Below, piece after piece: positions 16,957 to 26,255 of a DNA stretch of 64,000 nt (position 1 is the stretch's first letter; each line of letters starts with the position of its first letter). Source of the stretch: Chryseolinea soli (GTDB lineage: Bacteria; Bacteroidota; Bacteroidia; Cytophagales; Cyclobacteriaceae); the NCBI RefSeq assembly GCF_003589925.1, contig NZ_CP032382.1, positions 4,092,001 through 4,156,000 on the forward strand, written 5' to 3'. Made by a program: the position numbers and the translations under genes. The notes beneath the pieces were generated by a model. It was not told where the DNA came from. It did no database searches and worked only from the letters and a program-made list of their open reading frames with translations.

Positions 16957-18018
16957 CTAATCCACTGAAAGTGAAGTGTTTTCCGACTTTTTAACCTTGT
17001 CTTCCAGCTCGCGGAGGCGATGTTGAAAGTCCGGAAGCTTTTTAAAGACGGCATAGGACTTGTAGAACTCCCCATATTCATAGGCCGGAGAGCCCATGAG
17101 CTTCTGGCCTTCTTCTTTTATGGATTTGGAAATACCCGATTGGGCGCCCAAACCCGTATGATTGGCAATGATGAGGTGCCCTGCAATGCCCACCTGGCCA
17201 CCGATAATGCAATTTTCTCCAATTTTGGTCGATCCGGAAACCCCTGCCTGGGCCGCGATAACCGTGTTTTTGCCAATTTCCACATTATGGGCAACCTGAA
17301 TGAGGTTGTCCAGTTTCACACCCTGGTGCACAATGGTGGCATCGCCAAACAAAGTCGCGCAATCAATGACGGTGTTGGCACCAATGGCTACATGGTCTTC
17401 AATGATGACGGTGCCGAGTTGAGGAATGGTTTTATAGGTGCCGTCTTCCTGCGGGGCAAATCCGAAACCATCGCTGCCGATCACACAACCGGAATGGATC
17501 ACACAGTGATTACCGATCCGGGTATCGGCATAGATCTTTACGCCGCTGTGTATTATGCAGTGGTCGCCGATCACCACGTTATCGCCAACATAAGCGTGTG
17601 GATAGATTTTTACGCCGTCGCCGATCTTTACATTGCTGCCGATATAGGAGAAGGCACCGCGATAGAAATCCTTGCCAATGGTGGCGCTTTCCGACATGAA
17701 GCTGGGTTGCTCTACGCCGCTTTTCTGAAAGCTGATCAGCTTATGGTATTCTTCCAGCAGGCGTGTGAAACTGATATAGGGATCTTCCACCAGGATGAGC
17801 GTTGAAACAACCTCTTTCTTGGGTACAAAGTCTTTTTTTACAATAACGGCCGTAGCCTGTGTGGTGTAAATGTATTGTTCGTATTTGGGGTTGGAAAGAA
17901 AAGCGATCTGGCCCTTTTTGGCGTCCTGGATCTTGGCCAGCATGTTGATCTTTTCGTTGCCATTGCCACTAACTTCTCCGCCCAGCATGGCGGCTATTTG
18001 ATTGACCGTAAATTCCAT
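16957..18018 (-). CDS. lpxD: UDP-3-O-acylglucosamine N-acyltransferase LpxD
   Basis: A 353-residue LpxD, third enzyme of lipid A synthesis, adding the N-linked acyl chain. The N-terminal uridine-binding domain (about 1-100, beginning MEFTVNQIAAMLGGEV) is followed by hexapeptide repeats (about 105-310). The catalytic His is in the LIQVAHNVEIGKNT segment, and the C-terminal coiled-coil tail LPDFQHRLRELEDKVKK is present. The length is standard. It lies 79 bases upstream of lpxC-fabZ in the same direction and is likely the first lipid A gene of the operon. Confidence 0.96.
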   Translation of the reverse strand: MEFTVNQIAAMLGGEVSGNGNEKINMLAKIQDAKKGQIAFLSNPKYEQYIYTTQATAVIVKKDFVPKKEVVSTLILVEDPYISFTRLLEEYHKLISFQKSGVEQPSFMSESATIGKDFYRGAFSYIGSNVKIGDGVKIYPHAYVGDNVVIGDHCIIHSGVKIYADTRIGNHCVIHSGCVIGSDGFGFAPQEDGTYKTIPQLGTVIIEDHVAIGANTVIDCATLFGDATIVHQGVKLDNLIQVAHNVEIGKNTVIAAQAGVSGSTKIGENCIIGGQVGIAGHLIIANHTGLGAQSGISKSIKEEGQKLMGSPAYEYGEFYKSYAVFKKLPDFQHRLRELEDKVKKSENTSLSVD

Positions 18019-18120
18019 TCCTTAGATGGTTAAATCGTTCGTCGATACGTTATTCTTCTTTCAGACAAAAGCCAAGTTTGTGCTATCGGTTAAAGCGTGC
18101 GAGGTCACAGCATAACGAAT

Positions 18121-19344
18121 CTACAAAGATACATTTTTAGGCCAGCACAGATAGTTTTTTTTAACGATTTTGCTCAACGCCTTGATGTTGGGTAACTCCG
18201 AAGCCTGGGCGATGTCCAGCACTTCGCCACTGCGCATCAGGATATTGATCTGGTGCCCTTCGGCGTAGGCCTCGTTGCTGACCGTGCCGTGCGAAAAAAG
18301 ATAGGCCGCCTCCGAGCGCAGCGTTCCATATTTGCGCATCACCGCCACCCGTATTTTTTCCACCTGGCTTTTGCGGATTGGCTCGGCGCTGAGCTTTATC
18401 CGGAACAGCCTCCGCTCGATGAGCATTTCCGAAAGCAACGAAAGGATCCGGTCGTCGTGATCGCGCCAAAATTTCAGGGCACCCCAGATATCGTTGTCAT
18501 CCAGGCGGCCGAAAGCGTCCAACAAGCGGGTGTCTTTGAAGTCGGCCAGGGTGAATTCATTTTCCAGGAAGGACATCAGGGGCCGGCTGGCCGGAACCGT
18601 CTCGCCTCCTCGCACCAGCACCTGGGCCCGGCGGATCAGGTTCACCAGCATGCGTTCGGTGCTCACGGTGGTTTTGTGGAGGTATACCTGCCAATACATG
18701 AGGCGGCGAGCGTTCAGAAAGTTTTCAATGCTGTAGATGCCTTTCTCCTCTACCATTATCTGGTCGCGATGCACGGTAAGCATCGACAGAATGCGGTCCA
18801 CGCCAATGGAGCCCTCTTGCACCCCGGTGAAAAAACTGTCGCGTTTCAGGTAATCCAGCCGGTCGATATCCAGTTGGCTGGATACGAGTTGGTGGAAGAA
18901 CTTGCGCCGGTAGCTATTGCGAAAAATTCTCAGGGTGAGGTTCAATGCTCCATTAAATTCGGCATTCAACTTGTCCATCATCAGGTAGGACAGGCTTTCG
19001 TGGCGAATGCCGGGCAGAAGCGAGTATTCCAGCGTATGCGAAAAGGGGCCGTGGCCCAGGTCGTGGAGGAGAATGGCCAGTTGGGAGGCCTCGTATTCCT
19101 CGTCCGAGATCTCGACGCCTTTCAGCCGCAGGGCATCCAAGGCCTGCCCCATGAGATGAAGGGCGCCAAGGGCGTGCTGGAAGCGGGTATGCTGGGCGGC
19201 CGGGTAAACATAATCGGTCAAACCGAGTTGTTTAATATGGCGGAGCCGTTGAAAATAGGGGTGAGAGATAATATCGAAGATCAGTTCCGTTGGGATGGTG
19301 ATAAACCCATAAACGGGATCGTTAATGATCTTCTTTTTGTTCAT
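18121..19344 (-). CDS. HD-domain phosphohydrolase
   Basis: A 407-residue HD-domain protein, expected to cleave phosphate from a nucleotide. Related proteins include dNTP triphosphohydrolases (YdhJ-like/SAMHD1-like). The metal-binding histidine pattern is present: H57 in RFQHALGALH, then LLHDLGHGPFSH with H94-D95, H98 and H103. Residues 140-300 are helical, with QLDIDRLDYLKRDSFFTGV at about 155-175, which is the conserved second metal/substrate region. The ATG at 19344 is the natural start. It precedes lpxD by 103 bases in the same direction and is divergent from porX. The specific nucleotide substrate is not known. Confidence 0.85.
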   Translation of the reverse strand: MNKKKIINDPVYGFITIPTELIFDIISHPYFQRLRHIKQLGLTDYVYPAAQHTRFQHALGALHLMGQALDALRLKGVEISDEEYEASQLAILLHDLGHGPFSHTLEYSLLPGIRHESLSYLMMDKLNAEFNGALNLTLRIFRNSYRRKFFHQLVSSQLDIDRLDYLKRDSFFTGVQEGSIGVDRILSMLTVHRDQIMVEEKGIYSIENFLNARRLMYWQVYLHKTTVSTERMLVNLIRRAQVLVRGGETVPASRPLMSFLENEFTLADFKDTRLLDAFGRLDDNDIWGALKFWRDHDDRILSLLSEMLIERRLFRIKLSAEPIRKSQVEKIRVAVMRKYGTLRSEAAYLFSHGTVSNEAYAEGHQINILMRSGEVLDIAQASELPNIKALSKIVKKNYLCWPKNVSL

Positions 19345-19428
19345 CCTTCAGGGTTCTGCGTCAATCCTTTATCTGATGATCGTGTCAGCGGATAACGATT
19401 AATGGTTAAATTGGTGAAATTTTCAACT

Positions 19429-20988
19429 ATGCAAAGATATAGCATTTTGTGGGCGGATGATGAAATTGATTTGTTGAAGCCTCATATTCTTTTTCTCGAA
19501 CAACGGGGCTACGACATCACGCCGGTAAACAACGGCACGGAGGCGGTAGAGCTCACAGACGACAAACACTTTGATGTGGTTTTCCTCGACGAAAATATGC
19601 CCGGCATGTCGGGACTGGAGGCGCTCACCCAGATCAAAAACAATAAGCCTAACCTCCCCGTGGTGATGATCACCAAGAACGAGGAAGAGCACATCATGGA
19701 AGAGGCCATCGGCTCGAAGATCGCCGACTATCTCATCAAGCCCCTCAACCCCAGTCAGATCCTGCTGTCCGTAAAAAAAATACTCGACAACAAACGTCTG
19801 ATCATCGAGAAGACCAACCTGAACTATCAACAGGAGTTCCGCAAGATCAGCATGGCCTTCCAGGAAAACATGAACCACGAAGAGTGGGCCGACATCTACA
19901 AGAAACTGGTGTTCTGGGAACTGCAAATGGACCACGCCGACAACCAGGACATGGGCGAAGTGCTGGACATGCAAAAGACGGAGGCCAACGCCAACTTCGC
20001 CAAGTTCATCATCCGGAATTATGATTCATGGCTCAACGACCCGAAGGCCGAAAAGCCGCTGCTGTCGCACCAGCTCATGAAGAAAAAAGTATTTCCCGAG
20101 CTGGGCAAGAAACCCGTGTTCGTGATCCTGATCGATAACCTGCGCTACGATCAGTGGAAAGTGATTGAGCCCGTGCTCACGGAATATTTCAATGTGACGA
20201 GCGAAGAAACCTATTACTCTATTCTGCCCACTACCACGGCCTATGCCCGGAATGCCATCTTCTCCGGACAGCTGCCCTCCGAAATGGCAAAGACCAACCC
20301 AGACCTGTGGGTAGGCGAGGACGAAGATGAGGGCAAGAATAATTTCGAGTCCGAGTTTTTGTCCAAACAACTTCGCCGGAACAATCTAAACGTGAAGATG
20401 TCCTATCACAAGATCAAGAACCTGGAAGAAGGCAGAAGCCTGGCCGACACGGTGAACAATCTTTTTCAGAACGATCTCAACGTGGTGGTCTACAACTTCG
20501 TGGATATGCTCTCGCATGCCCGCACCGACATGGCGATGGTGCGCGAGTTGGCGCCGGACGAATCCGCATACCGGTCCATTACCAAATCATGGTTCCTGCA
20601 TTCACCCCTGATCGATATTCTAAAAAAGATCGCAGAGAAAGACGTGAAAGTGGTCATCACCACCGACCACGGCACCATCCGGGTGAAGCGGCCTTTCAAG
20701 ATCATTGGCGACCGGAACGTGAACAGCAACCTGCGTTACAAACAGGGCAAGAACCTCGGTTATGAAGGCGAAAAGGTGATGACGGTGCAAAAGCCGGAAC
20801 GTCTCTTTTTGCCAAAACTCAATGTGTCGTCCTCCTATGTGTTTGCCATCGAGGACCAGTTCTTTGCCTATCCGAACAACTACAATTATTACGTGAATTT
20901 CTATAAAGACACCTTTCAGCACGGCGGGGTGAGCATGGAGGAGATCATCATACCCATAATTTTCTTAACTTCGAAGAATGCGTCATGA
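19429..20988 (+). CDS. porX: PorX-type response regulator with PglZ/phosphatase domain
   Basis: A 519-residue two-domain protein. Residues 1-122 form a CheY-like receiver with acidic residues ADDE (9-12), phospho-acceptor D54 in FLDENMPG and K104 in LIKP. The C-terminal part (about 160-519) is a PglZ/alkaline-phosphatase-superfamily domain, with VFVILIDNLRYDQW (metal site), a Thr-containing TTTAYARNAIFSG, and ITTDHGTIR. This is the architecture of PorX, which controls T9SS genes and has phosphodiesterase activity in Porphyromonas and relatives. An upstream ATG (19402) is in frame, but MQRYSILWADDE at 19429 is the family start. It is followed by tsaE with a 4-base overlap. Confidence 0.93.
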   Translation: MQRYSILWADDEIDLLKPHILFLEQRGYDITPVNNGTEAVELTDDKHFDVVFLDENMPGMSGLEALTQIKNNKPNLPVVMITKNEEEHIMEEAIGSKIADYLIKPLNPSQILLSVKKILDNKRLIIEKTNLNYQQEFRKISMAFQENMNHEEWADIYKKLVFWELQMDHADNQDMGEVLDMQKTEANANFAKFIIRNYDSWLNDPKAEKPLLSHQLMKKKVFPELGKKPVFVILIDNLRYDQWKVIEPVLTEYFNVTSEETYYSILPTTTAYARNAIFSGQLPSEMAKTNPDLWVGEDEDEGKNNFESEFLSKQLRRNNLNVKMSYHKIKNLEEGRSLADTVNNLFQNDLNVVVYNFVDMLSHARTDMAMVRELAPDESAYRSITKSWFLHSPLIDILKKIAEKDVKVVITTDHGTIRVKRPFKIIGDRNVNSNLRYKQGKNLGYEGEKVMTVQKPERLFLPKLNVSSSYVFAIEDQFFAYPNNYNYYVNFYKDTFQHGGVSMEEIIIPIIFLTSKNAS

Positions 20989-21443
20989 TCGTAGAGGAGG
21001 CCGTGTTCCGTTCGGTAACACAATCGGGTTTAGAAGACGTGGCACATAACGTGATCGAGCGCCTGGGGGCGTTCCCGGTATGGTTATTTCATGGTGAGAT
21101 GGGTTCAGGCAAAACGACGCTCATCAAAGCGATCGGCAAGCTGGCGGGCGTACAGGATGCCATGAGCAGCCCCACCTTTTCGATTGTGAACGAATACGAG
21201 ACCCGGGCGCATACCAAGATCTTTCATTTTGACTTTTACAGGATAAAGCACGAAGCGGAGGCATATGATATTGGAACAGAGGAGTATTTTTATTCGGGCT
21301 ATCCCTGCTTTGTAGAATGGCCGGAAAAGATCCCTTCCCTGATCCCCCCGCGATATGCGGAAGTATCCATCCAGGTAGACAGTAATACAGAACGAACCAT
21401 AGTGATTTCAGTCCATGACCGAGAAGAAGAAAACGGGCTTTGA
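20985..21443 (+). CDS. tsaE: tRNA t6A synthesis ATPase TsaE
   Basis: A 152-residue TsaE (YjeE family), the ATPase that, with TsaB, TsaC and TsaD, makes the threonylcarbamoyl-adenosine at position 37 of ANN-decoding tRNAs. The P-loop GEMGSGKTT is at 37-45, with SSPTFSIVNEYE, FHFDFYRI and FVEWPEKI blocks in the normal order. Its start overlaps porX by four bases (ATGA), and its last 29 bases overlap alanine dehydrogenase. It is a core cytoplasmic gene embedded in an otherwise unrelated operon. Confidence 0.95.
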   Translation: MIVEEAVFRSVTQSGLEDVAHNVIERLGAFPVWLFHGEMGSGKTTLIKAIGKLAGVQDAMSSPTFSIVNEYETRAHTKIFHFDFYRIKHEAEAYDIGTEEYFYSGYPCFVEWPEKIPSLIPPRYAEVSIQVDSNTERTIVISVHDREEENGL

Positions 21444-22638
21444 GGCGCTAGCCAAAGCCAGCATGCAAACGCAAGAGCAGTTGCTTGAAGTACGAAAGAG
21501 ACGGCACACGTTTTTTATTGGGTTGCCCAAAGAAATATCGCTGCAGGAAAACCGCATCAGCCTCACCCCCGACGCCGTGGCGCTGCTGGTGAACAACGGC
21601 CACGAAGTGTGGGTGGAAGCCAAGGCCGGCATCGGCTCCAAATTTTCCGACAAACAATATAGCGACGCGGGCGCAAAGATCGTGTACTCGCCCCAGGAAG
21701 TATACCAGGCCGATGTGATCCTCAAGATCGAACCACCCACCCTCGAAGAGATCGAACTGATGCACGCCGGGCAGACCCTGATCTCTGCGTTGCAACTGGG
21801 CCACCTGAAAGTGGAGAGCCTGCAAGCGTTGATGAAAAAGAAAATCACCGCGCTGGCCTACGAGTTCATTGAAGATAAGGTGGGGGGCATGCCCATCATT
21901 CGCGCCATGAGCGAGATTGCCGGCAGCAGCGTGCTCTTGATCGCGTCCGAATATCTGAGCACCGCCAACAATGGAAAAGGTGTTATTCTCGGGGGCATCA
22001 CCGGCGTACCACCGACAAAAGTGGTGATCATTGGTGCCGGCACCGTGGCGGAATATGCTGTGCGTGCGGCCCTGGGGTTGGGTGCCGACGTCCAGGTTTT
22101 TGACAATCATTTATATAAGCTGCGCCGCATTAAACACTTGCTGGGGCAGCAGATCTACACCTCCACCATCGACACCATCACATTAAGCGACACCTTGAAG
22201 ACAGCTGACGTCGTCGTGGGTGCCCTGCGGGCCGAAAAAGGAAGACCTCGGCATGTGATCACGGAAGAAATGGTGACACAAATGAAAATCGATTCCCTCA
22301 TCATCGATCTCAGCATCGACCAGGGTGGATGTGTGGAGACCTCGGAAATCACCACGCTGAGCAAGCCGGTGTTCCGTAAACACGGTGTGATCCATTATTG
22401 TGTACCAAACGTCGCATCACGGGTGGCCCATACGGCGGCCAATGCGTTGAGTAATATTTTTACACCTACCATTTTGCGCGCTGCCGAAGAAGGTGGCGTG
22501 GAGGCGATGATCTTTTCGCACAAGTGGTTTATGAAGGGCGTCTACACGTACAAGGGTGGATTGACCAACGAGCACGTGGCGCGAAAATTTGGTTTGAAGC
22601 ATAAGAATATCGAGCTGCTTTTGGCTGCGCGGTTCTGA
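21415..22638 (+). CDS. ald: Alanine dehydrogenase
   Basis: A 407-residue NAD-dependent alanine dehydrogenase (AlaDH/PNT family), interconverting alanine and pyruvate plus ammonia. The N-terminal catalytic domain begins GLPKEISLQENRISLTP (36-52), about 33 residues later than in standard Ald proteins, so there is an N-terminal extension rich in K/Q. The Rossmann fold VVIIGAGTVAEYAVRAALGLGADVQVFD lies near 203-230, and the NVASRVAHTAANALSN segment near 330 is typical of the family. The gene overlaps tsaE by 29 bases. Close relatives such as saccharopine/lysine dehydrogenases cannot be wholly excluded. Confidence 0.86.
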   Translation: MTEKKKTGFEALAKASMQTQEQLLEVRKRRHTFFIGLPKEISLQENRISLTPDAVALLVNNGHEVWVEAKAGIGSKFSDKQYSDAGAKIVYSPQEVYQADVILKIEPPTLEEIELMHAGQTLISALQLGHLKVESLQALMKKKITALAYEFIEDKVGGMPIIRAMSEIAGSSVLLIASEYLSTANNGKGVILGGITGVPPTKVVIIGAGTVAEYAVRAALGLGADVQVFDNHLYKLRRIKHLLGQQIYTSTIDTITLSDTLKTADVVVGALRAEKGRPRHVITEEMVTQMKIDSLIIDLSIDQGGCVETSEITTLSKPVFRKHGVIHYCVPNVASRVAHTAANALSNIFTPTILRAAEEGGVEAMIFSHKWFMKGVYTYKGGLTNEHVARKFGLKHKNIELLLAARF

Positions 22639-22699
22639 TTTGTTTTATTCAAAATAATCGACGGATTTTGTAGCGGACGAATAACCCGTAATACGGGGT

Positions 22700-22730
22700 A
22701 TTGACCTCCTTTTTTTAACCTGTAAGTTTG
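22700..22730 (+). promoter_or_regulatory. Bacteroidota consensus promoter
   Basis: A TTG-type -33 element (ATTG, 22700-22703), a 19-base spacer and a perfect -7 box TAAGTTTG (22723-22730). It places the transcript start about 15 bases before the ATG of the secreted-protein gene at 22754. Confidence 0.75.
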
Positions 22731-22753
22731 GTCACACCCTATACCTGCTGGTT

Positions 22754-23503
22754 ATGAAAAAGGAAGTCTTTATTTTTCTTGGTCTTCTATCCGGCCTGCA
22801 TGCCTTGGCCCAACCCAACGTCGTTCCGAACAACATCCGCTCTGTAAATACCCTGGAAAAACTCTATGATCCCGATGGCCTGGGGCGTACCGACATGCTG
22901 TATGGCATTCCTCAACCGGAAGGGAAAGTGGTAGGCAACACGTACTTCTCCACGCAATGGAAAGCCTCAACCATTCTTTTGTACAAGGATGAAAAAATGA
23001 TCGAGGGTTTCCTGATTCGCTACGACATTCGCGCCAACGAAATAGAAGTAAAGACGCAAAGTGGTGTAAAAGTCGTGGGTGGCGATAAAGTGAAGAGCTT
23101 TATCTGGATCGATTCCGCCAGCCGCATCCCGAGCTATTTCGTGAATGCAAAAGATTTCAAGGACAAGGATCAGACAAGGCTTTCCGGATTTTTCCAGGTG
23201 GTCGTGGACGGTCCGCTGCCCTTGCTGAGACAAACCACGGTCTACGTCAAGAAAGCAGACTACAGCGTCCAATTCGACGTGGGCAGCCGCGACGACAAGA
23301 TCCTGAAAAAGACGGAACTCTATTTTGCCAGGGATGGCCAAGTCACAGCGCTTCCATCGTCCAAAAAGAAACTGTTGCCGCTCTTTGGCGACAAAGCGGA
23401 TGCGATGGGGAAGTTCATACAAGATCAAGCCCTCACGATTTCACGCGAAGCAGACTTGATCACCATTTTCAATCACTACAATAGCTTGATCGCAGCGAAT
23501 TAA
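22754..23503 (+). CDS. Secreted protein of unknown function
   Basis: A 249-residue exported protein, signal peptide 1-19 ([20 protein letters not shown]). The mature part has a long beta-rich body ([45 protein letters not shown]) resembling outer-membrane or periplasmic stress proteins, with no motif I recognise. It has its own consensus promoter 20-50 bases upstream. Its stop overlaps the stop of the oppositely transcribed valS by four bases (23500-23503), so there is no room for a separate terminator. Confidence 0.7.
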   Translation: MKKEVFIFLGLLSGLHALAQPNVVPNNIRSVNTLEKLYDPDGLGRTDMLYGIPQPEGKVVGNTYFSTQWKASTILLYKDEKMIEGFLIRYDIRANEIEVKTQSGVKVVGGDKVKSFIWIDSASRIPSYFVNAKDFKDKDQTRLSGFFQVVVDGPLPLLRQTTVYVKKADYSVQFDVGSRDDKILKKTELYFARDGQVTALPSSKKKLLPLFGDKADAMGKFIQDQALTISREADLITIFNHYNSLIAAN

Positions 23504-26133
23504 AGTCTGGCCAGGCTTTCTTCCAACGACCGGATCTTGGCTTCTGCGTCGGCCTTCTTTTTGCGCTCCATCTCGATAACCTGTGGGGGCGCGCTGTTCA
23601 CAAATTTTTCGTTGGAGAGTTTTTTATCCACCGATACCATGAATCCGCGTTGATACTCCAAATCTTTCAGGAGGGCCTCGCGTTCTTTGGCTACGTCGAT
23701 TTTGCCATCTACAGGAATAAAGAATTCTGTCGATTTCAAAATGAAGCCCGAGGCGTTAGCCACCTTATCAGCGGTGAAGGATACCTCACTGAGGTTAGAA
23801 AGTTTTTTGATGACGGGCCAGAAGGATTTTACAAGCGTTCCTTCAGGAGCTTTCACAATGAGCTTCAGTGCTTCCTTCGGGGAGAGGCCTTTGGCGTTCC
23901 GGAAGTTCCGGATCTCCGTCACGACCTCGAAAGCGAAGACGCCGTCGGCCAGCAAACTATCGTTCTGGTCGTTCGTTGCGGGCCAGGGCGCTACGATGAT
24001 GCACTCATTCTGCACGCGTTCTTTTAGCTCGTGCCACAACTCTTCGGTGATGAAGGGCATGAACGGGTGAAGCACCTTCATGAGACGCTCGAAGAAATCA
24101 ACGGTCTTCAGGTAAGTCGCTTCATCGATGGGTTTGCCGAACTCCGGTTTGATCATCTCCAGGTACCATGCACAGAAATCATCCCAAATCAATTTATACA
24201 CCGTCATCAACGCATCCGACATACGGAATTTGCTGAAGTGATCATTCAATTCTGTCAGTGAAGCATTGAACTTCGACTCGAACCAGGCGATGGCTACTTT
24301 GTTTTCCTCTGGTTGCGCGAGGCTGTCGGTCGTCCAACCCTTCACCAGGCGGAAGGCATTCCAGATCTTGTTCGCAAAGTTGCGGCCTTGCTCGATCAGC
24401 CGTTCGTCATACAGCAAGTCATTGCCGGCCGGTGAGCTGAAGAGCATGCCTGTGCGCACGGCGTCGGCGCCGAAGTTACTGATCAGGTCCAGTGGATCGG
24501 GCGAGTTGCCCAACGACTTCGACATTTTTCTGCCTTGCTTGTCGCGCACGATTCCCGTGAGGTAAACATTGCGGAAGGGCAGGTTGTCGCGGTATTCATA
24601 ACCGGCAATGATCATGCGGGCCACCCAAAAGAAAAGAATTTCGGGAGCCGTTACCAGATCGTTTGTGGGATAGTAATAGTTTAAATCATTGTTGCCTTGG
24701 TTGCCGTCGCCTTTGAAGACGGAAGTATCGAACACGGCAATCGGCCACAGCCAGCTGGAAAACCAGGTGTCGAGCACATCGCTTTCCTGGGTCAGCCTGG
24801 GTTTGGGTGTTCCCGGTTTTTTCGTTTGATATACTTTGTGAGCTTCTTCTTCTGTCTTGGCAACCACATAAAATCCTTCCTCATCATACCACGCCGGTAT
24901 GCGATGGCCCCACCAAAGCTGGCGCGAGATACACCAGTCGCGCACGTTGGCCATCCAGTGGTGATAGGTGTTCTTGAACTTGGAAGGAATGAGCTGAATG
25001 TCGTCGTTCATCACGTGCTCCAAGGCGGGCTTGGTGATGTCCTGCATTTTCAGGAACCATTGCAAGGAGAGGCGGGGTTCGATCACGGCGTCGGTCCGCT
25101 CGGAGAAGCCCACATGGCTGGTATAGTCTTCCGTCTTTTGCAGGTAGCTTTTTTCCTCCAGGGCCTTGGCGATCTTTTTGCGGGCCACGAAACGGTCTTC
25201 CCCTACAAAGATCTGTGCCTTGTCGTTCAGGGTGCCGTCTTCGTTGAGGATATCGATCACTTCCAGGTTATGCTTCAGCCCGAGCATGTTGTCGTTCATG
25301 TCGTGCGCGGGCGTCACCTTCAGGCAGCCTGTACCAAAGTCCATGGCCACATAGTCGTCCTCGATGATGGGAATGGCCCGGTTGATCAGTGGGATGAGGG
25401 CCCTTTTTCCTTTGAGATGTTTGTATCGTTCATCGTTGGGGTTCACACAGATCGCCGCATCGGCCATGATCGTTTCGGGGCGAACGGTGGCGATGGTAAC
25501 AAATTCGCTGGGATTGCCTTCGATAGGATAATTGATGTAATACAGTTTGGACGGCACATCGCGATGGATCACCTCATCGTCCGACAAGGCCGTCTTTCCG
25601 GCGGGATCCCAGTTCACCATGCGAAGTCCGCGGTAGATGTTCCCCTTGTTGTAGAGGTCGATAAATACATCGATCACCGCGTCGTAGTAGTCGGGGTCCA
25701 TGGTGAACTTCGTGCGTTCCCAGTCGCAGGAGGCCCCCAGTTTCTTGAGCTGCTCCAGGATGATGCCGCCGTATTTTTCCTTCCATTCCCAGGCATATTT
25801 CAGGAATTCCTCGCGGGTGAGGTCCGATTTTTTAATGCCCCGCTCCCGGAGCATGGCCACTACTTTGGCCTCCGTCGCAATCGAGGCGTGGTCGGTGCCC
25901 GGCACCCAACAGGCTTCCTTGCCCTGCATACGGGCTTTCCGCACCAGGATGTCCTGGATGGTATTGTTCAGCATGTGGCCCATGTGGAGCACACCGGTTA
26001 CATTTGGGGGGGGTATGACGATACAATACGGTTCCTTGGAGGGATCGGGCTCGGAATGGAAAAAACCGTGCTCCATCCAGTAGCTGTACCACTTATTTTC
26101 TACTTCAGAAGGGTTGTATTTGGTTGATAGCAT
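23500..26133 (-). CDS. valS: Valyl-tRNA synthetase
   Basis: An 877-residue class I valyl-tRNA synthetase. The ATP-binding HIGH-type motif HMGH is at 50-53, within [13 protein letters not shown], and KMSKS is at about 533-537 in [10 protein letters not shown]. The CP1 editing domain, anticodon-binding helices and the C-terminal coiled coil (about 810-877, [10 protein letters not shown]…SLEESLARL) are all present. Length is standard. It is cytoplasmic and appears monocistronic. The gene is convergent with, and overlaps, the secreted-protein gene. Confidence 0.98.
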   Translation of the reverse strand: MLSTKYNPSEVENKWYSYWMEHGFFHSEPDPSKEPYCIVIPPPNVTGVLHMGHMLNNTIQDILVRKARMQGKEACWVPGTDHASIATEAKVVAMLRERGIKKSDLTREEFLKYAWEWKEKYGGIILEQLKKLGASCDWERTKFTMDPDYYDAVIDVFIDLYNKGNIYRGLRMVNWDPAGKTALSDDEVIHRDVPSKLYYINYPIEGNPSEFVTIATVRPETIMADAAICVNPNDERYKHLKGKRALIPLINRAIPIIEDDYVAMDFGTGCLKVTPAHDMNDNMLGLKHNLEVIDILNEDGTLNDKAQIFVGEDRFVARKKIAKALEEKSYLQKTEDYTSHVGFSERTDAVIEPRLSLQWFLKMQDITKPALEHVMNDDIQLIPSKFKNTYHHWMANVRDWCISRQLWWGHRIPAWYDEEGFYVVAKTEEEAHKVYQTKKPGTPKPRLTQESDVLDTWFSSWLWPIAVFDTSVFKGDGNQGNNDLNYYYPTNDLVTAPEILFFWVARMIIAGYEYRDNLPFRNVYLTGIVRDKQGRKMSKSLGNSPDPLDLISNFGADAVRTGMLFSSPAGNDLLYDERLIEQGRNFANKIWNAFRLVKGWTTDSLAQPEENKVAIAWFESKFNASLTELNDHFSKFRMSDALMTVYKLIWDDFCAWYLEMIKPEFGKPIDEATYLKTVDFFERLMKVLHPFMPFITEELWHELKERVQNECIIVAPWPATNDQNDSLLADGVFAFEVVTEIRNFRNAKGLSPKEALKLIVKAPEGTLVKSFWPVIKKLSNLSEVSFTADKVANASGFILKSTEFFIPVDGKIDVAKEREALLKDLEYQRGFMVSVDKKLSNEKFVNSAPPQVIEMERKKKADAEAKIRSLEESLARL

Positions 26134-26255
26134 GGGGCGACGGCGGTACAGTTGGTTGAAAATGATTCAAAATGGGCGTAAAAATAAAGAAATTGGCCTG
26201 AATACGGAATTTCCGCCCTCCGAAATCCCGGCCTTTACAATACCTCGTATATCGC

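Noticed and set aside
18253..19395. A 380-codon open frame on the plus strand
   Set aside because: It is antisense to the HD-domain gene, which has its complete metal-binding histidine pattern.
24697..26127. A 476-codon open frame on the plus strand
   Set aside because: It lies entirely opposite valS, whose motifs, length and codon use are those of a real gene. The translation has no recognisable domain and is a GC-driven shadow.
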